The notes beneath the pieces were generated by a model, which did not search any database, was not told the origin of the DNA, and worked only from the letters and a program-made list of their open reading frames with translations. 64,000 nt of DNA, taken from positions 372,001 to 436,000 of the forward strand of contig CANLVN010000003.1 of the NCBI GenBank assembly GCA_947494705.1, written 5' to 3'. The stretch's first letter is position 1. Every line of letters starts with the position of its first letter. Origin of the DNA: an uncultured Erythrobacter sp. (lineage in GTDB: Bacteria > Pseudomonadota > Alphaproteobacteria > Sphingomonadales > Sphingomonadaceae). The translations under genes were made by a program, and so were the position numbers. Shown piece after piece: positions 61,323 through 64,000 of the stretch.

Positions 61323-61760
61323 TTACTTGGTCTTCTTGCCAGCGCGGCCCGAACCGGGCTTGCGACCGAGGCCAATCTTCTTCGCGAGATCGCGACGCTT
61401 TTCCGCATAATTCGGCGCGACCATCGGATAATCGGAAGGCAGGCCCCAGCGCGCGCGGTATTCTTCAGGGGTCATATCGTAATTCGTGCGCAGATACCGC
61501 TTGAGCATCTTGAGCTTCTTGCCGTCTTCGAGACACACGATGTAATCCGGCTTAATCGAAGCGCGGATCGAAACAGCGGGTTCGGGACGTTCTTCTTCCG
61601 CCGGGGTTTCGTCACCCAGGCCGGAAAGTGCACCATAAACATTGGTGATAAGTCCGGGAACGGCGTCAACATCGACATTATTGTTGCTGAGATGTGCGGC
61701 AACAATGTCGCTGGTCAACGTTATGAGCGTCTCTTTCATTTCCATATCCAAGTCTTGCAT
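61323..61760 (-). CDS. mucR: MucR/Ros family transcriptional regulator with altered zinc site
   Basis: A 145-aa H-NS-like gene silencer and regulator. The C-terminal Ros/MucR domain is clear (KPDYIVCLEDGKKLKMLKRY, MTPEEYRARWGLPSDYPMVA), but the zinc ligands are changed: C76 remains, the second Cys is D79, and the two His positions are Y89 and N93. Zinc-less MucR/Ros relatives are known in rhizobia. The N-terminal 60 residues form the oligomerisation region. I start at ATG 61760, behind GAGGAA. A palindrome near the promoter hints at autoregulation. Confidence 0.92.
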   Translation of the reverse strand: MQDLDMEMKETLITLTSDIVAAHLSNNNVDVDAVPGLITNVYGALSGLGDETPAEEERPEPAVSIRASIKPDYIVCLEDGKKLKMLKRYLRTNYDMTPEEYRARWGLPSDYPMVAPNYAEKRRDLAKKIGLGRKPGSGRAGKKTK

Positions 61761-61784
61761 GAGTTCCTCGTATTTTTTGTAGAT

Positions 61785-61798
61785 TCGGATTTTTCCGA
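61785..61798. promoter_or_regulatory. A/T-rich palindrome upstream of mucR
   Basis: TCGGA-tttt-TCCGA, in a T-rich stretch 25-38 bp before the mucR start, could be an autoregulatory MucR site. MucR proteins are known to bind A/T-rich sequence with T-A steps; this is a weak prediction. Confidence 0.3.
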
Positions 61799-61889
61799 TC
61801 AATCGCGCATGGCGCAGCGAACCTGCGTTGGCAAGTCGCTCATCGTCTGTTGTAGGTGTGAATCGGTCAAAGCGATATTGGCTAAAGTC

Positions 61890-62378
61890 TTAGTCTTTCG
61901 GGATTGTCAGACCGAAAGTAATGGCATCGACTTGGTCGCCATTGGCGAGTCGGTAATAGTTTGGACGATGTCCGATGGGTTCGAAGCCGGCCTTGCGGTA
62001 AAGATGGACTGCTGGATTGCCTCGCCGCATTTCGAGGAATATCCGCCGCACGCCGCGCGCATGAGCCTGTTCGAACAATCGCTCGATAAGTGCCGCGCCG
62101 AGGCCCTTGCGGCGGAATTGGGGAGCCACGGCGATCAAGAGCAATTCCTCCTCGTCAACAGCGCCCCGTGTTATCACGAAGCCGGCGGGGCGGTGCGTGC
62201 TATCATCCGTGAACAGCTCTCCGTCCTCACCGATGACGAGCGCGTGGGTCTGGGGCAGGACGAGCGCATCGCTGACCTGCCGCCGGTTCCAGGCCTCGCG
62301 ATAGGCCGGGTCGAAAGCGGCCTCCATTATCTCCATTATGGGGGCGACTAGTGCAGGGGCAGGGGGCGCGGTGCTCAT
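61890..62378 (-). CDS. rimI: Ribosomal-protein-alanine N-acetyltransferase RimI-like
   Basis: A GNAT acetyltransferase, 162 aa. The acetyl-CoA site is LIAVAPQFRRKGLGAALIER and the C-terminal FLEMRRGNPAVHLYRKAGFE is the RimI hallmark. It overlaps the tsaB gene by four bases (ATGA), the usual tsaB-rimI pair. Strict specificity for ribosomal protein S18 is assumed, not shown. Confidence 0.92.
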   Translation of the reverse strand: MSTAPPAPALVAPIMEIMEAAFDPAYREAWNRRQVSDALVLPQTHALVIGEDGELFTDDSTHRPAGFVITRGAVDEEELLLIAVAPQFRRKGLGAALIERLFEQAHARGVRRIFLEMRRGNPAVHLYRKAGFEPIGHRPNYYRLANGDQVDAITFGLTIPKD

Positions 62379-63001
62379 GCCGGGCGCACTTTCTGCGGGG
62401 TCGCATCCGGTGCGCGGCCGTAGACCGGGGAGAGGTCGGCGGTCAGCGCCGATGTCTGCAGCTCATGCAGCGCCGCGGCATCGGGCAGGACGAAGTGCGC
62501 TGTTCGTCCATCGTCGAACAGATCGGCGAGTTCGCGCGCGCGATTGCCGACGATGACCCGGTTCGCACCGGCCTCAAGCGCTTTTTCGGGAGTGAGCGAT
62601 TGCACCGCACCTTGCGCAAGACCACCGGCGAAGTCCTGCACGAACCATTCGCCATGCCCGCCATTCATGCAGACAGTCAGCGCATCGGAGGGTGAATCCA
62701 GCTGTACGCCCTGAGCAGCGACGAGAGCCAGCGTCGGATAGCCGAGAACCTCGGCCCGCCACGCCACTCCCAATGCTCGTGCGGCAGCGATGCCGATGCG
62801 GACGCCCGTGAAGCTCCCCGGACCCAGTGAAACCACGATGCGGTCGGCTCGCCCCTGCTGCGGAAGCGCCTGGATCATCGGAATGAGGCTTTCGGCATGA
62901 CCGCGCCCCAGAACCCGGTGATCGTGCGAAAGCAGTTCGGCCCCCTCGAACAGGGCGACCGAACAGGCTTCGCTGGCCGTTTCTATCGCGAGAATCCTCA
63001 T
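62375..63001 (-). CDS. tsaB: tRNA threonylcarbamoyladenosine biosynthesis protein TsaB
   Basis: A 208-aa member of the TsaB family, the TsaD partner for t6A37 in tRNA. ILAIETASEACSVALFE and VSLGPGSFTGVRIGIAAARA are the conserved motifs. TsaB lacks the metal histidines of TsaD. It overlaps rimI by four bases. The nitroreductase-like gene lies 53 bp upstream. Confidence 0.93.
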   Translation of the reverse strand: MRILAIETASEACSVALFEGAELLSHDHRVLGRGHAESLIPMIQALPQQGRADRIVVSLGPGSFTGVRIGIAAARALGVAWRAEVLGYPTLALVAAQGVQLDSPSDALTVCMNGGHGEWFVQDFAGGLAQGAVQSLTPEKALEAGANRVIVGNRARELADLFDDGRTAHFVLPDAAALHELQTSALTADLSPVYGRAPDATPQKVRPA

Positions 63002-63054
63002 CTTGCGTCCGGCACTGCCTCAGGCAGCGCGCTGTCGCAAGTCGGACCTTCAAA

Positions 63055-63663
63055 TCAGGCGATGCGGGTGAACTTTTCGAAATCGGGGCGGGGTGAGCGC
63101 TCGAAGAGGCTGTCCTTGTCGCCATAGCCGATGGAGCAGACCCAATCGGCCCGCACGCGCGGCTGATCGGCGAAGAAAACCTCGGTGATCCGGTCGAGGT
63201 CGACCCCCGACATCGGACCGCAATCGAGCCCAAGAGCGCGCGCGGCGATGATCATATAGGCGCCCTGAAGCGCGGAATTGCGTGCAGCGTTCTTGATCCG
63301 TGCGTCCTCGTCACCCTCGAACCAGCTCTTTGCATCGGCATGCGGGAACAGCCATGGCAGTTCCTCGTGAAAATCGATGTCGTAGCCAATGATCGCGGTA
63401 ACCGGCGCGGCCTTGATCTTGTCCTGATTGCCTTCCGACGCGAGACCCGCGAGCCGGTCCTTCTCGTCCTGCGACTTGACCCAGACGATGCGGATCGGCT
63501 GCATGTTGGCCGAGGTCGGACCCATCTTCATCAGGTCCCAGATCGCCATCAACTGCGAATCCGCGACCGGCTTGTCGAGCCAGCCATTATAAGTGCGTGC
63601 TTCGTTGAAAAGCTGGTCGAGAACGGGCGTGTCGAGGACGTTGTCGTGGAATTGCTGGGTCAT
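63055..63663 (-). CDS. Malonic semialdehyde reductase / nitroreductase (RutE-like)
   Basis: A 202-aa FMN-dependent nitroreductase-superfamily protein resembling RutE/YdfN: LDQLFNEARTYNGWLDKPV at the N-terminus, MKMGPTSANMQPIRIVWV for FMN binding, and GLDCGPMSGVD near the C-terminus. RutE itself reduces malonic semialdehyde in pyrimidine breakdown, but no rut genes are nearby. A general nitroreductase or quinone reductase role is equally likely. Confidence 0.85.
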   Translation of the reverse strand: MTQQFHDNVLDTPVLDQLFNEARTYNGWLDKPVADSQLMAIWDLMKMGPTSANMQPIRIVWVKSQDEKDRLAGLASEGNQDKIKAAPVTAIIGYDIDFHEELPWLFPHADAKSWFEGDEDARIKNAARNSALQGAYMIIAARALGLDCGPMSGVDLDRITEVFFADQPRVRADWVCSIGYGDKDSLFERSPRPDFEKFTRIA

Positions 63664-63689
63664 GTAATATCCGTGAAGTTGAGAGGTTT

Positions 63690-64000
63690 TTAGGCGGCTC
63701 TCACTTCAACGACCTGCGGCACATAATGTTTCAGCAAGCTCTCAATTCCGTGCTTGAGCGTCGCGGTGCTCGACGGGCAGCCCGCACAGGCACCCTGCAG
63801 GGTAAGGTAGACGACGCCATCGGAGAATCCGCGATAGGCGATGTCCCCGCCGTCCCCCGCGACCGCCGGACGCACGCGGGTTTCAAGCAGTTCCTGGATG
63901 TTGGCGATGACCTCTGCGTCCTCTTCGCTATCCTCGACCACCATCTCGGCGTCTTCGGGCGGAACGTTGATCCCATCGGCGCTTCCGCCGACGAACAACG
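63690..64000 (-). CDS. NifU-type iron-sulfur scaffold protein (Nfu), N-terminus cut by window edge
   Basis: The C-terminal part of an Nfu protein. [20 protein letters not shown] and the cluster motif [18 protein letters not shown] with the CxxC cysteines are unmistakable. About 103 codons are present; the frame runs off the right edge without a start. An acidic stretch ([12 protein letters not shown]) precedes the Nfu domain. Nfu delivers Fe-S clusters to client enzymes. It is 26 bp upstream of the nitroreductase gene. Confidence 0.93.
   Translation of the reverse strand, partial: LFVGGSADGINVPPEDAEMVVEDSEEDAEVIANIQELLETRVRPAVAGDGGDIAYRGFSDGVVYLTLQGACAGCPSSTATLKHGIESLLKHYVPQVVEVRAA

Overview
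The window is about 64 kb of high-GC, gene-dense chromosome from an alphaproteobacterium, most likely a member of the Erythrobacteraceae or a close sphingomonad. The grounds are the gene orders rpmF-plsX-fabH-ihfA-merR, DUF721-dsbA-dsbA-smc, nfu-tsaB-rimI-mucR-fur and miaB-phoH-ybeY-corC, a LOV-histidine kinase of the Erythrobacter litoralis type, and bacteriochlorophyll genes typical of aerobic anoxygenic phototrophs. There are no rRNA or tRNA genes, insertion sequences, CRISPR arrays or prophage genes. All calls are by eye from sequence motifs; no database was searched.

Layout. 1-1.4 kb: two unrecognised genes embedded in short palindromic repeats. 1.4-5 kb: bchJ and bchE (late bacteriochlorophyll synthesis) and a fatty-acid desaturase; an FNR/FixK-type site lies before bchE. 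5-10.7 kb: M3 peptidase, KefB-type antiporter, glutathione transferase, a secreted protein. 10.8-17.2 kb: FeS photolyase, LOV-kinase, priA, a DUF4197 protein behind an EcfG-type stress promoter, a DUF2490 protein. 17.4-22.8 kb: fsa, cobT, two exported proteins ending at a strong terminator, nitroreductase, DUF998 membrane protein. 22.8-28.5 kb: cysS, a 2-hydroxyacid dehydrogenase, an acetolactate-synthase-like enzyme and an aldehyde dehydrogenase. 28.5-31.1 kb: two small genes divergent from an S24/LexA-like regulator, with an alphaproteobacterial SOS box between them, then a metallo-hydrolase and a MAPEG protein. 31.4-34.6 kb: rpmF-plsX-fabH-ihfA-merR. 34.7-41.6 kb: smc with two DsbA-like proteins and a DUF721 protein, divergent from mutY. 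41.7-47.2 kb: serine hydrolase, nudC, FrnE-like DsbA, DUF1295 protein, a small stress protein with its own EcfG-type promoter, and cytochrome c' with cytochrome b561. 47.2-50.8 kb: an orphan membrane protein, DUF1489, mgtE, ppiB and a secreted protein. 50.9-58.8 kb: miaB, phoH, ybeY and corC, split by a DUF2339 membrane protein and a Cu-only-type superoxide dismutase. 58.9-64 kb: LysR regulator, acyltransferase, fur, mucR, rimI, tsaB, nitroreductase and the start of an nfuA-like gene running off the edge.

How it fits together. Most of the window is housekeeping. The unusual content concerns light, oxygen and stress: an oxygen-independent, cobalamin-dependent cyclase (BchE) under a probable FNR/FixK site; cobT for cobalamin synthesis; a blue-light LOV-kinase beside an FeS photolyase; two GGAAC-N17-CGTT promoters of the general stress response; one GTTC-N7-GTTC SOS box; and redox proteins (SOD, DsbA-like proteins, NudC, cytochrome c'). 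These site calls are exact or near-exact consensus matches read from the sequence; their function is inferred.
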